A stretch of DNA of 64,000 nucleotides. Origin: Paenibacillus whitsoniae (GTDB taxonomy: Bacteria > Bacillota > Bacilli > Paenibacillales > NBRC-103111). Where the stretch lies: positions 60,322 through 124,321 of the forward strand of contig NZ_RXHU01000056.1 in assembly GCF_003955665.1 (NCBI RefSeq). Direction: 5' to 3'. The notes below the pieces were generated by a model that made no database searches, was not told the DNA's origin, and saw only the letters and a list, made by a program, of their open reading frames with translations. Made by a program: the position numbers and the translations under genes. This document shows positions 35,866 to 44,708 of this stretch, in pieces; the first letter of the stretch is position 1; each line of letters opens with the position of its first letter.

Positions 35866-35891
35866 AAAAAATAGCCTGTTCGAACGAACAG
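35866..35891 (-). terminator. Terminator after tatC
   Basis: CTGTTCG/CGAACAG palindromic stem (35876-35891), then GCTATTTTTT on the minus strand (T-run 35866-35871). Ends the molybdopterin-tat operon. Confidence 0.75.
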
Positions 35892-35913
35892 ACCATTTTA
35901 GCCCAACCTGCGC

Positions 35914-36672
35914 TTATTTCGCGCCGTATTCCAGTTCCCATGCCGCATCCTTCGCCAGCTGCTTGCGATAGATCAGCCTCGACATGAAGACGCTGAACTC
36001 ATACAAGATGATCAGTGGAATCGAGACCAGGATCGCCGAGATGGCATCCGGTGGTGTGATGACCGTCGCCAAAATAACCATTAGCATATAGGCATAACGT
36101 CTCATTTTGTGCAGCCGTTTCGGATTCAACAGCCGGATTTTCGTCAGGAACATCACGACGATCGGCATTTCAAACACACACGCGAGCGGGAGAACAATAT
36201 TGAACATGAAGGTAAAATATTGCGCGGCACCGTACATCTCATTAATATCGAGGCTCTTGCTGATCGAAGATGTGAAGTAGAAGGCCATAGGAAATACGAC
36301 AAAATAGCCGAACGCGAGACCAAGAATAAAAAGACCGAACGCGTACGGCACATACAGGACCGACGCCCTTTGCTCTTCTTCCCGAAGGCCCGGCTTCACG
36401 AACGCCCACACATGGTACATGATGACAGGCAGCGTAATTAAAAGGCCGACGGCAAGCCCAAAATTCATATACAGCCGCAGCGCATCCCAAGGTGAGAACA
36501 CGTTCCAGCTGATGCCGTTCGCCGGGGGGATGCTCTTCAAATACCGGATGATCGGCCTTGCGGCAACGAGACCCGCGACCATTCCGATGACCAATACGAG
36601 CAGCACCCACATAATTCGCTTGCGCAGCTCGGTCAGATGCTCGACAAGCGACATTTCTTCGGTCGTTGACAT
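35914..36672 (-). CDS. tatC: Twin-arginine translocase subunit TatC
   Basis: 252 residues, six membrane helices. EEMSLVEHLTELRKRIMW at the N-terminus, then SPWDALRLYMNFGLAVGLLITLP and FVKPGLREEE are TatC landmarks. It is the signal-peptide receptor for folded Tat substrates. It lies 35 bases after tatA, at the end of an operon that makes the molybdenum cofactor, whose enzymes are classic Tat substrates. Confidence 0.98.
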   Translation of the reverse strand: MSTTEEMSLVEHLTELRKRIMWVLLVLVIGMVAGLVAARPIIRYLKSIPPANGISWNVFSPWDALRLYMNFGLAVGLLITLPVIMYHVWAFVKPGLREEEQRASVLYVPYAFGLFILGLAFGYFVVFPMAFYFTSSISKSLDINEMYGAAQYFTFMFNIVLPLACVFEMPIVVMFLTKIRLLNPKRLHKMRRYAYMLMVILATVITPPDAISAILVSIPLIILYEFSVFMSRLIYRKQLAKDAAWELEYGAK

Positions 36673-36707
36673 GCTACACCTACTTTACGGGAGGATAATG
36701 GTAAAAA

Positions 36708-37253
36708 TTAATCCGGCAGACGCTTGATTGAAGCACTCTCGTCTGGCTGCGAAGATGATGCTGCAGCAACGGTCGGCTTTGCCTCCCCGCCGGCCTCCCC
36801 TTGCACCCGAACGACGCTTTTCTTCGTGACAAAAGCGACCGCAGCCGCCTTTGGCGCTTCCACCGTGACCGGGGTCACCGGGTCAGGCGCGGGCACCACG
36901 GTTTCCGCTGCGGCAACAACGATCGGCGTCGGATTCGTTGCCGGTAGCACAGCCTCGCCGGCACCTTCAGCCGGCACCTCAACGACTGCAGCCGCTGATG
37001 TCTCAGCCGCCGCTTTCACGACAGAAGCCGCTACCGGAGCAGCGGTCTCCACCTTCACCGCAGGAGCCGTAGACGGCTTCGCCTCCTCGATCGGCTGCTT
37101 CACCTCTTGCAGCAACCCGTTCGTGACTTGCTTGAACTCGCGGAGCGTCTTGCCGAGCATACGTCCGATCTCGGGGAGCTTCTGCGGCCCGAAAATGACC
37201 AATGCCACGACGGCGATCAGCAGCAGCTCCGAAAAACCAATATTTTGAAACAT
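36708..37253 (-). CDS. tatA: Twin-arginine translocase pore protein TatA
   Basis: MFQNIGFSELLLIAVVALVIFGPQKLPEIGRMLGKTLREFKQ: one short membrane helix, FGPxKLP hinge and amphipathic helix. About 181 residues, much longer than the ~60-90 residue norm: the C-terminal ~120 residues are an Ala/Val/Pro/Glu-rich low-complexity tail ending ESASIKRLPD. ATG 37253 has GGAG nine bases upstream; an ATG five codons earlier (37268) is possible. Confidence 0.93.
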   Translation of the reverse strand: MFQNIGFSELLLIAVVALVIFGPQKLPEIGRMLGKTLREFKQVTNGLLQEVKQPIEEAKPSTAPAVKVETAAPVAASVVKAAAETSAAAVVEVPAEGAGEAVLPATNPTPIVVAAAETVVPAPDPVTPVTVEAPKAAAVAFVTKKSVVRVQGEAGGEAKPTVAAASSSQPDESASIKRLPD

Positions 37254-37279
37254 GGACTTCAACTCCATTTACCTTTGGA

Positions 37280-38299
37280 CTAACACTGATAAAAACCGCC
37301 GTACCCCATCTCCGTAATGTCGCTGCGCACGATTTCTTCACCTGCGCAGATACGCGGCAGCAGCACATCAAACGACGTGTACGGGTCGTGCATCACACAA
37401 CCCGGCAGCCCCATGATCGGCGTATCGCCCAGATACGCCATCAAGAGCATCGAGCCCGGCAGCATCGGCGTGCCGTAGCTGACCACGCGGGCGCCGGCCA
37501 GCTTGATCGCGCCCGGCGTGCGGTCGTCCGGGTCCACGGACATGCCGCCCGTGACCAGGATCAGATCCACGCCAAGCGCCTGCAGCGCGTGGATCTCGCC
37601 TACAATCGTTTCGCTGTCGTCCGGCGCGAAACGCTGCTCCACCACCGAGGAGCCGAGCTGTGCCAGCTTCTCCTTCACGACCGGGCCGAATTTATCCTGG
37701 ATCCGGCCCTTGAACACCTCGCTGCCCGTCGTGATCACGCCGACGCGCAGCGAGCGAAACGGCTTCACCTCGAGCAAGGTGAAGCCCGCTTCACGACGAG
37801 CCTGCGCCAAGCGCTCGACCTCCACAACCTTCGCTTCCTCCACAATGAGCGGGATGACCCGCGTGCCGATCAAGGAAGCGCCTGCCTTCACGACCGTGTT
37901 GGTTCGAATCGTCGACAACACGATCTCATCGATCGCGTTCACGCTGTCCACGAACGCCTTATCGATTTTGACCAAGCCGTGGATCGGCGATTTCACGTTC
38001 ACTTTGCCCTCGTGCGGCTCGGTCAGCTCCAGCGAGGCGCTGTCGCCCACAATTGCGCGCGCCATGCGCAGCGCCGCTTCGTCTTCATGGAGATAGCCCG
38101 GCTGCAGCTCCATCGCATAGATGTGCTCCTTGCCGATGCTCAGCAGCGCCGGGATGTCCGCTTCCGTGACCTGATGCCCTTTGCGGAAGAGGCGGCCTTT
38201 GAATTCCCCGGGCAATATTTGCGTCAAATCATGCGGCAGAATCATGCCGATCGCATCCTCCACCTTGACCTCACGCAGCATCGTGTCTTTGTAGCTCAC
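37280..38299 (-). CDS. Molybdopterin-binding protein (MoeA/MoaB-domain type)
   Basis: 339 residues. An N-terminal region (VEDAIGMILPHDLTQI, FRKGHQVTEADIPALL) resembles MoeA domain IV/lead-in. The C-terminal half is a MoCF-binding domain: VGVITTGSEVFKGRI, DLILVTGGMSVDPDDRTPGAI, GLPGCVMHD. It is shorter than MoeA (~400) and lacks part of the MoeA linker domain, so it is a MoeA-related protein rather than a sure molybdotransferase. GTG start overlapping the mogA stop. Confidence 0.82.
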   Translation of the reverse strand: MSYKDTMLREVKVEDAIGMILPHDLTQILPGEFKGRLFRKGHQVTEADIPALLSIGKEHIYAMELQPGYLHEDEAALRMARAIVGDSASLELTEPHEGKVNVKSPIHGLVKIDKAFVDSVNAIDEIVLSTIRTNTVVKAGASLIGTRVIPLIVEEAKVVEVERLAQARREAGFTLLEVKPFRSLRVGVITTGSEVFKGRIQDKFGPVVKEKLAQLGSSVVEQRFAPDDSETIVGEIHALQALGVDLILVTGGMSVDPDDRTPGAIKLAGARVVSYGTPMLPGSMLLMAYLGDTPIMGLPGCVMHDPYTSFDVLLPRICAGEEIVRSDITEMGYGGFYQC

Positions 38300-38787
38300 C
38301 CGTGATCGCCTTCTTTGCCGGTCAGAATGCCAAGCGCATGCGGAAGCTGATCAATGATGGCCATCAGATTTTCCTGAACGCCTTTGGGGCTGCCAGGCAA
38401 ATTAATGATGAGTGTGCGCCCGCGTATGCCGGAAACCGCCCGCGAAAGCATCGCCTTGCGCGTCTTCTGCATCGACGTCATCCGCATCGCTTCCGCGAAA
38501 CCCGGCGCGACCCGGTCGATGACGTTCAGCGTCGCCTCCGGCGTTACGTCCCGCGCCGCGAGTCCCGTTCCTCCCGTCGTGAGGATCAAGTCGGCTTGAT
38601 AATAATCGGTCATTTCAATGAGAGACGCCATAATTTCGTCCATCTCGTCCGGCACGACCCGGTACTCAATGATTTCGCCTTGCATTTCCTCTTCAATCAA
38701 CTCGCGGATTACCTGAGCGCTGGTATCTTCTCGTTCTCCTCGGTAACCGCGGTCACTGGCTGTCAGAATCGCAACTTTCCAGTGCAT
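38296..38787 (-). CDS. mogA: Molybdopterin adenylyltransferase-type protein MogA/MoaB
   Basis: 163 residues of the MoCF fold. VAILTASDRGYRGEREDTS, LILTTGGTGLAARDVTPEA and INLPGSPKGVQENL are the family's motifs. Adenylates molybdopterin before metal insertion. GAGGTGA lies upstream of the ATG; it overlaps the MoeA-like gene by four bases. Confidence 0.92.
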   Translation of the reverse strand: MHWKVAILTASDRGYRGEREDTSAQVIRELIEEEMQGEIIEYRVVPDEMDEIMASLIEMTDYYQADLILTTGGTGLAARDVTPEATLNVIDRVAPGFAEAMRMTSMQKTRKAMLSRAVSGIRGRTLIINLPGSPKGVQENLMAIIDQLPHALGILTGKEGDHG

Positions 38788-38834
38788 CCTTCGTCACCTC
38801 TCCCTTTTGAACCGAATGGAATCCCCTTCGTTGG

Positions 38835-39323
38835 TTACACGTCTTGCCTATGAAAATCCCCGTTTTTCCCGCCCGTTTTACTCACGAGCATCGTCGAGGC
38901 AATGATCATATCCTTCTCGGCCGCCTTGCACATATCGTACACCGTCAGCGCCGCGGCGGAAACGGCCGTCAGCGCCTCCATCTCCACACCAGTCGGACCT
39001 GTTGTCCGAACCGTCGCTTCAATGTAGAGCTCATTTACGCCATTGTCCGAGAACTGAATGTCAATGCCGGTCAGCGCAATCGGATGACACATCGGAATCC
39101 AGTCAGACGTCTTCTTGGCGGCCATAATGCCGGCGACCTGCGCGACCGCGAGAACGTCGCCTTTTTTCATTTTGCCTTCCTTGATCAGGGTCAAGGTTGC
39201 TGCCTTCATGATCAGCGCAGCTCGCGCCGTTGCGGTACGCTTGGTCTCGCTTTTGTCCGAAACATCCACCATACGCGCCCGGCCCTGCTCATTAAAATGC
39301 GTCAGCGGTGACGATTCTGCCAT
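38835..39323 (-). CDS. moaC: Cyclic pyranopterin monophosphate synthase
   Basis: 162 residues. LTHFNEQGRARMVDVSDK, IPMCHPIALTGID, VRTTGPTGVEMEALTAVS and YDMCKAAEKDM are the MoaC hallmarks. Second half of the first molybdenum-cofactor step with MoaA, which is not in this window. GGGGAG upstream of the ATG; 15 bases after the cyclo-ligase gene. Confidence 0.98.
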   Translation of the reverse strand: MAESSPLTHFNEQGRARMVDVSDKSETKRTATARAALIMKAATLTLIKEGKMKKGDVLAVAQVAGIMAAKKTSDWIPMCHPIALTGIDIQFSDNGVNELYIEATVRTTGPTGVEMEALTAVSAAALTVYDMCKAAEKDMIIASTMLVSKTGGKNGDFHRQDV

Positions 39324-39338
39324 ACAATCTCCCCAGTC

Positions 39339-39971
39339 TTAAGTTTCTTTCTTAAAAATCAGCTTACTCTCGGTCACAATCCCGTCCACCCGAAAATCAT
39401 GCCAGGACGAAGGCACCGAAGGAATCAACTGCTTATCGAACGCAGCCGCAATCGCAAACGGACGTTCCAGCCCTCGTGCCGCGAACAACTGCATAAACCG
39501 GTCATAGAAACCTCCGCCGTACCCCAGCCGCCCGAAATCCATATCAAAAGCAAGTCCGGGTACGAGAATCATCGAAATGGTCGACAGATCCTCCTCGATC
39601 GGCACATCCCCGCGCGGCTCGCGAATCCCGTACGCTCCGCTTTCCAGATCTTCATACCGGGAGATGATATGCAGATTCATCGTTTTCGTATTCTCTACTA
39701 CTTTCGGGATGAGCACCCGAATTCCCTGCTGCCAGCACCATTCCATCAGCGGCGCAACGTCCGGCTCGGTTCGAAACGGCATATAGCTGAGCAGTGTGGG
39801 CTTACGGCCCGCCGCCTGTTCATCAGCTTTAAGAAGCCTGTCCTTACACAGCTTGATCAATCGTTCATTTATGCGTATCTGCTTCTCATCCCGCACATTG
39901 TTCACGATGGAAGCGCGCTTTTGTTCCATTTCTTTGCGTAGAGCAATTTTCCTCTCTCTAATGTTCATCAT
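39339..39971 (-). CDS. 5-formyltetrahydrofolate cyclo-ligase
   Basis: 210 residues. RKEMEQKRASI, PFRTEPDVAPLMEWC, EPRGD, VPGLAFDMDFGRLGYGGGFYDRF (metal/ATP site) and HDFRVDGIVTE are typical. Converts 5-formyl-THF to 5,10-methenyl-THF with ATP. First gene of the operon leading into moaC, mogA, the MoeA-like gene and tat; its start may be at either of two adjacent ATG codons. Confidence 0.95.
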   Translation of the reverse strand: MMNIRERKIALRKEMEQKRASIVNNVRDEKQIRINERLIKLCKDRLLKADEQAAGRKPTLLSYMPFRTEPDVAPLMEWCWQQGIRVLIPKVVENTKTMNLHIISRYEDLESGAYGIREPRGDVPIEEDLSTISMILVPGLAFDMDFGRLGYGGGFYDRFMQLFAARGLERPFAIAAAFDKQLIPSVPSSWHDFRVDGIVTESKLIFKKET

Positions 39972-40195
39972 CGTTACAGCCCTTCCTGCCTAGGAGTGGT
40001 TTCCCCCATTTTAACATAAAAAAAGTAAAAAACGATACTGCGCCCGCCGCTCGCCCTCGTTCACGGAAATTAACAGGGCATTGCGCTCTTTCCTAGTGTA
40101 TACTAATAAATTGATGGTATCATGAAAATGGTCAATTCGTGAAATTTCACTGGGTTCTTTCATTAAAATGCAGCTGCGCAGGAGGCCTTCCAATC

Positions 40196-42166
40196 ATGTT
40201 ATTACAGGTTTCAAACGTTTCGAAAAGCTACGGAGTCCGCTCTGTTCTTTCTAATATAACGCTTCAAATCGAAAATAAGGAGCGCATCGGCCTCGTCGGC
40301 GTCAACGGCGCAGGCAAATCGACGCTGCTGCAAATTATCGCGGGCGAGATGTCGTACGATAGCGGCGATATTTTCAAGGCCAAAGAAACGAAGATCGGCT
40401 ACCTCAAACAAAACAGCGGCCTTCATACGGATAAAACAATTTGGGACGAGCTGTTGAGCGTGTTCAGCTCTTTGCTGGACGCGGAGAAAGAGCTCCGCGC
40501 GTTGGAGGCGCAGATGGCCGATCCGGCGCTGATTGAGGATGAGAAAAAATATGAAACCACGATGAACCGCTATGCTCAGCGCTCTGAATGGTTCCGCGAG
40601 CAGGGTGGCTACGAAATCGAAGCCAAAATCCGCGGCATCCTGCACGGCATGGGCTTCGGCAGTTTTCCGCCGGACACGCCGGTGAACACGCTGAGCGGCG
40701 GGCAGAAGACGAGACTCGCCCTCGCCAAAATGCTGCTCGAAGAGCCCGATCTGCTCATGCTCGACGAACCGACGAACCATCTCGACATCGCTACACTCAC
40801 GTGGCTCGAGGGCTATCTGCGCGGCTATCCCGGCGCGATACTCGTTGTATCGCACGACCGCTACTTCCTTGATGCGTTGGTCACCGCGATTTATGAAATT
40901 GAACGGCACGCCTCGAGACGGTATACCGGCAATTACACGCGTTTTGTCGAGATTAAAGAAGCGAACTACGACATCGAGCTGAAGCAGTATGAGAAACAGC
41001 AAGAAGAGATTTCGAAGCTGGAGGATTTCGTGCAGCGCAACATTGTGCGTGCCTCCACGACCAAGCGGGCGCAGTCCCGCCGCAAGCAGCTCGAGAAAAT
41101 GGACCGCCTGGACAAGCCGTTAGGCGATCTGAAGCGCGCGTCGTTTTCTTTTGAGATTGAACAAACGTCTGGCAAAGAAGTGCTGCAAGTCGACCGGCTG
41201 AGCATCTCCTATGACGGGAAGAACCGTCTGCTCGACGGCGTGTCCTTCGGTCTTCGCCGCTCCGAGACGGCGGCTTTAATCGGGCCGAACGGAATCGGCA
41301 AGTCGACGCTGCTCAAAACCTTAATCGGCCAACACCAACCCGATGCCGGCTCGTTCAAGTGGGGCACCGGCGTGACGATCGGCTATTACGATCAGGAGCA
41401 GACCGGGCTGAATAAAGACAACACCGTCCTCGAAGAGGTGTGGAACACCTACCCGCATCTCGAGGAGGCGAGGATTCGCACAGTGCTGGGGAACTTCCTG
41501 TTTAGCGGGGAAGAAGTGTTCAAGAAGATCGCAGCTCTCAGCGGCGGCGAAAAAGCTCGCGTTGCGCTCGCCAAGCTCATGCTGCAGAAGGCGAACGTGC
41601 TTATTCTCGACGAGCCTACGAACCATTTGGACCTCTACAGCAAAGAAGTGCTGGAGTCCGCGCTCATGGATTACGAAGGCACGCTGCTGTTTATCTCGCA
41701 TGACCGTTACTTTTTGAACAAGATGGCGGAAAGCATGCTCGATTTGCAAAAGGATGGCCTGACCGCTTACCTCGGCAACTACGACGATTATATGGAGAAA
41801 AAAGCGGAGATCGCCGAGATGGAGGCGCAGCGACTGGCGGCAGAAGCAGCGAAGAAAGCGGCGTCCGGCGGCTCCGGCGGAAAAGTTGATGCTTCAGCTG
41901 GCGCGAAGTCCGATGCATCTGGTGGCGGCAGCTATGAAGCCGACAAGCAGGCGAAGCGCGAGGAGCGCAACCGCCAGCGCAGACTCGAGCAGCTCGAGCA
42001 GGACATCGCGCGGCTGGAAGAAGAGATTGCAGCCTTGGAGGCGGAGCTCGCCGATCCGGCTGTGTATAACAATTACGTCCTCGTGCAAGAGAAGAACGCG
42101 GAAGTGGATAACCGCAAAGAAGCGCTCTCCGCTTGCTATGAAGAATGGGAAACACTTTTGGCTTAA
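40196..42166 (+). CDS. ABC-F family ATPase (YdiF-like)
   Basis: About 656 residues with two ABC domains: Walker A GVNGAGKST and GPNGIGKST, signatures LSGGQKTRLALAKMLLEEPD and LSGGEKARVALAKL, Walker B LLMLDEPTNHLDI and VLILDEPTNHLDL. The linker has the ABC-F signature region and the C-terminus is a basic/acidic coiled coil. No membrane helices. ABC-F proteins act on ribosomes. AGGAGG lies ten bases before the ATG at 40196; an earlier start at 40139 is not supported. In B. subtilis, ydiF lies between gcp (tsaD) and moaC in the same relative orientation. Confidence 0.95.
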   Translation: MLLQVSNVSKSYGVRSVLSNITLQIENKERIGLVGVNGAGKSTLLQIIAGEMSYDSGDIFKAKETKIGYLKQNSGLHTDKTIWDELLSVFSSLLDAEKELRALEAQMADPALIEDEKKYETTMNRYAQRSEWFREQGGYEIEAKIRGILHGMGFGSFPPDTPVNTLSGGQKTRLALAKMLLEEPDLLMLDEPTNHLDIATLTWLEGYLRGYPGAILVVSHDRYFLDALVTAIYEIERHASRRYTGNYTRFVEIKEANYDIELKQYEKQQEEISKLEDFVQRNIVRASTTKRAQSRRKQLEKMDRLDKPLGDLKRASFSFEIEQTSGKEVLQVDRLSISYDGKNRLLDGVSFGLRRSETAALIGPNGIGKSTLLKTLIGQHQPDAGSFKWGTGVTIGYYDQEQTGLNKDNTVLEEVWNTYPHLEEARIRTVLGNFLFSGEEVFKKIAALSGGEKARVALAKLMLQKANVLILDEPTNHLDLYSKEVLESALMDYEGTLLFISHDRYFLNKMAESMLDLQKDGLTAYLGNYDDYMEKKAEIAEMEAQRLAAEAAKKAASGGSGGKVDASAGAKSDASGGGSYEADKQAKREERNRQRRLEQLEQDIARLEEEIAALEAELADPAVYNNYVLVQEKNAEVDNRKEALSACYEEWETLLA

Positions 42167-42180
42167 AAATAGGGATGAAG

Positions 42181-42211
42181 AAACCCGCATAGGTCGCTGT
42201 GCGGGCTTTTT
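42181..42211 (+). terminator. Terminator of the ABC-F gene
   Basis: CCCGCA (42184-42189) and TGCGGG (42200-42205) form the stem, followed by CTTTTTG. Confidence 0.85.
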
Positions 42212-42369
42212 GTTGTCGTGTTTGGTTCACTTGTGGCACAACGGGTGAAATTCATATGAGCACCGTACACGCCGCATTCACTCCGGTTGCTAAACGTCCA
42301 CCGAGCTGAGATTTCAGGAATTTCGAATTGTTAAGACAATTAACTGGATTCGACATTTTTCGATCTCCA

Positions 42370-42627
42370 CTATCCACATCCTTATCCACAGAAAAAGAGA
42401 CGCGAATCCCGCGTCCCTTTTGGATTTTCTTTTGATTTCCACAATTTTATCCACATTATCCACATCATCCACATTTTCTTGTGAAAAAGTTATTCGATTT
42501 CATCAGGCTTAGAAAACGTTGATGGGACAATCTTTTCTTTATTTATTCACATTGTACACAGGGTGTGTGTATAACCTTGCTCACAAGGCGTGTATATATC
42601 TAAGTTTTCTCACAATTTTGTGCACAA
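42370..42627. promoter_or_regulatory. DnaA-box cluster
   Basis: Nine-mers matching TTATNCACA exactly: 42382-42390 (+), 42447-42455 (+), 42456-42464 (+), 42543-42551 (+, TTATTCACA) and 42566-42574 (reverse, TTATACACA). With one mismatch: 42370-42378, 42465-42473, 42552-42560 and 42618-42626 (a palindromic TTGTGCACAA). Three boxes at 42447-42473 are back to back, and two at 42543-42560 also abut. The whole 42212-42645 gap has no gene. B. subtilis has such clusters, which titrate DnaA or regulate neighbours; as I recall, one lies between gcp and ydiF, the same place relative to the conserved genes here. Confidence 0.85.
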
Positions 42628-42645
42628 CCTTGAATCGTTCCTAAC

Positions 42646-44217
42646 TTACGACGCGGATGTCGCTGTGGATGGTGCCGCTGTTTGGTTTTGCATGCGCATT
42701 GCCTGGTTGCACGCGGAGACAAACGCTTTCGCCACGGCGACAAGCACGTCTTGATCGATGGCGGTATTTTTATAGGTCTCACCGTTCACCGCAATAGTGA
42801 CCTCCGCCTCTCCTGTCGCTTTTTCACCTGTGGATAACGAATGCAGCTCCAGGTCGGAGAAATCCACAACCATCGGCATTGCTTGCTGCAGCCCATGGAT
42901 AATCGCTTCGATCGGTCCTTCGCCGGTTCCGCTGTAAACTTCCTCCACGCCGGTGATGTTGTTGCGCACGGCAACCGAAGCGACGCGATCTTGGTCGCTG
43001 TTCGAAACCACTTGCATGTGCACCAGGGAGAACGGCTCCATCTGACCGTCGACCGTTGATCCGACCAGTTCCATGAGCTGATCGTCGGTGACGATCTTTT
43101 GCTCGTCAGCTTTCTCTTTAAACTTGGTGTACAGCGTCTCCAACTCTTCACCCGTCAGTTCGACGCCGAATTGTCCTACACGGTGCTTCAGCGCATGGCG
43201 GCCGGAGTGTTTGCCGAGAATGATCATCGAGCGCGGCACGCCCAGTTTTTCCGGATCCATGATTTCGTACGTGGAGCGGTTTTTCAGCAGGCCGTCCTGG
43301 TGAATGCCCGCCTCGTGCTGGAACGCGTTGCGGCCGACAATCGGCTTGTTGTACGCGATCGGGAAGCCCATGATGCGGCTGACCATTTTGGACGTGTTGA
43401 AAATCTCGCTCGTCACAATGCCCGTTTCCACGCCCATCGTATGCTTCCGCGTCTCAATCGCCATGACCAGCTCTTCGAGCGAGCAGTTGCCGGCACGTTC
43501 GCCCACACCGTTTACGCTCACTTCCACGTGCGTAACGCCCGCGGCAATCGCAGCCAGGCTGTTCGCGACCGCCAGCCCGAGATCGTTATGGCAGTGCGCG
43601 CTGTACTCGACAGTGTCGCCGCCGCGCACGTTTTGGCGAACTCTACGGAACATCGCGCCGTACTCTTCCGGAAGCGCATAGCCCACGGTGTCCGGGATGT
43701 TCAGGATCGTTGCGCCTTCGGCGATGACCGCCTCCAGCACTTCAAAAAGGAACTCATCGCCGGTCCGTGTCGCATCCATCGGCGAAAATTCGATGCGGTC
43801 TACGAACTGCTTCGCGTAGGCGACCATCGACCGCGCGATCTCGACAACCTGCTGGCGCGACTTGCGCAGCTGGAAATCCAGGTGAATGTCCGACGAGGAC
43901 AGGAACATGTGAATCCGGCGGAAGCCCGCATCTTGCGTAGCTTTGACAGCGGCATCGATGTCCGCCTGAACCGCGCGGGCGAAGCCGCAGATTTCCACGG
44001 TTTGCAGCTCGCGGGAAATTTGCTGCACCGCCTGGAAGTCGCCAGGGCTTGAGATCGGGAAGCCCGGCTCAATCGTGTCAACGCCCATCTTCGCCAGTTG
44101 GCGGGCGATGCGGATTTTTTCGTCCGGGTACAGGGACGCGCCCGGCGCCTGCTCCCCATCACGCAGTGTTGTATCAAAAATGCGAATGCGACGGTTTGTG
44201 TTTGCTTTTTTTTCCAT
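42646..44217 (-). CDS. leuA: 2-isopropylmalate synthase
   Basis: 523 residues. RIFDTTLRDGEQAPG carries the catalytic Arg-Asp pair; EYSAHCHNDLGLAVANS holds the metal-binding His-x-His and GERAGNCSLEE the Asn. The C-terminal LeuA dimer domain (VSNSDQDRVASVAVRNN...) is the leucine feedback site. It condenses acetyl-CoA with 2-oxoisovalerate, first step of leucine synthesis. ATG 44217 has AAGGAGG eight bases upstream; in-frame sequence upstream is untranslated leader. Preceded by two tandem Leu T-boxes; stands apart from other leu genes in this window. Confidence 0.97.
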   Translation of the reverse strand: MEKKANTNRRIRIFDTTLRDGEQAPGASLYPDEKIRIARQLAKMGVDTIEPGFPISSPGDFQAVQQISRELQTVEICGFARAVQADIDAAVKATQDAGFRRIHMFLSSSDIHLDFQLRKSRQQVVEIARSMVAYAKQFVDRIEFSPMDATRTGDEFLFEVLEAVIAEGATILNIPDTVGYALPEEYGAMFRRVRQNVRGGDTVEYSAHCHNDLGLAVANSLAAIAAGVTHVEVSVNGVGERAGNCSLEELVMAIETRKHTMGVETGIVTSEIFNTSKMVSRIMGFPIAYNKPIVGRNAFQHEAGIHQDGLLKNRSTYEIMDPEKLGVPRSMIILGKHSGRHALKHRVGQFGVELTGEELETLYTKFKEKADEQKIVTDDQLMELVGSTVDGQMEPFSLVHMQVVSNSDQDRVASVAVRNNITGVEEVYSGTGEGPIEAIIHGLQQAMPMVVDFSDLELHSLSTGEKATGEAEVTIAVNGETYKNTAIDQDVLVAVAKAFVSACNQAMRMQNQTAAPSTATSAS

Positions 44218-44708
44218 GGTTGGTTCCTCCTTAGATTGACCGGTCTTACCGGTTGTTGGATTGGTTTCATTTTGATGTATGCTGTCTAGCGCTAATTTAC
44301 TGATAGTGCTCGTGTGATTTCTCTCTGCCTTTGTTGCTGCTGCCTTTACTGATTCTACTGCCACTACTGCCACCACTATCACGGTACTACGGCTACCTCC
44401 GCTGCTCGCTACTACTGCTACTGCTACCGCTTCTACCCACCACTGCAACTCCCCCGTGGCCTCTGCTTCGTCGACCAATTCCCCGAAGACCTGCAAAAAC
44501 TACATCAAATTTGCCCAAAATCGTTCATTTCACGAAAGTACCTGCAAAACGTGCAATAAATTTCGAGGAATTGCCGGATTTAGAGCAGTTTTTAGGCTTT
44601 TTGCCCCCATTTACATGTATAAAATACAGGATTTTGCTCCAAATGGCGCAAGAGATGCCCATTTTGCTGTACAAAATGCAGGTTCTCGCCTGGACCCACA
44701 GCCAAAAC
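44218..44708 (-). other. Long spacer between T-box terminator and leuA
   Basis: No gene seen. On the leuA strand 44333-44455 is a triplet-periodic AGY-rich tract (AGCAGTAGTAGC type). 44456-44700 is A+T-rich, with a direct repeat of TTTTGCAGGT at 44489-44498 and 44540-44549. The leuA frame stays open to 44496 but has only a TTG without a ribosome-binding site. Confidence 0.6.

Noticed and set aside
42370..42627. Chromosomal origin oriC
   Set aside because: DnaA boxes are present, but dnaA, dnaN, rpmH, gyrB and other origin genes are not.
43099..44052. 317-codon plus-strand open frame over leuA
   Set aside because: Antisense shadow of leuA in G+C-rich codons.
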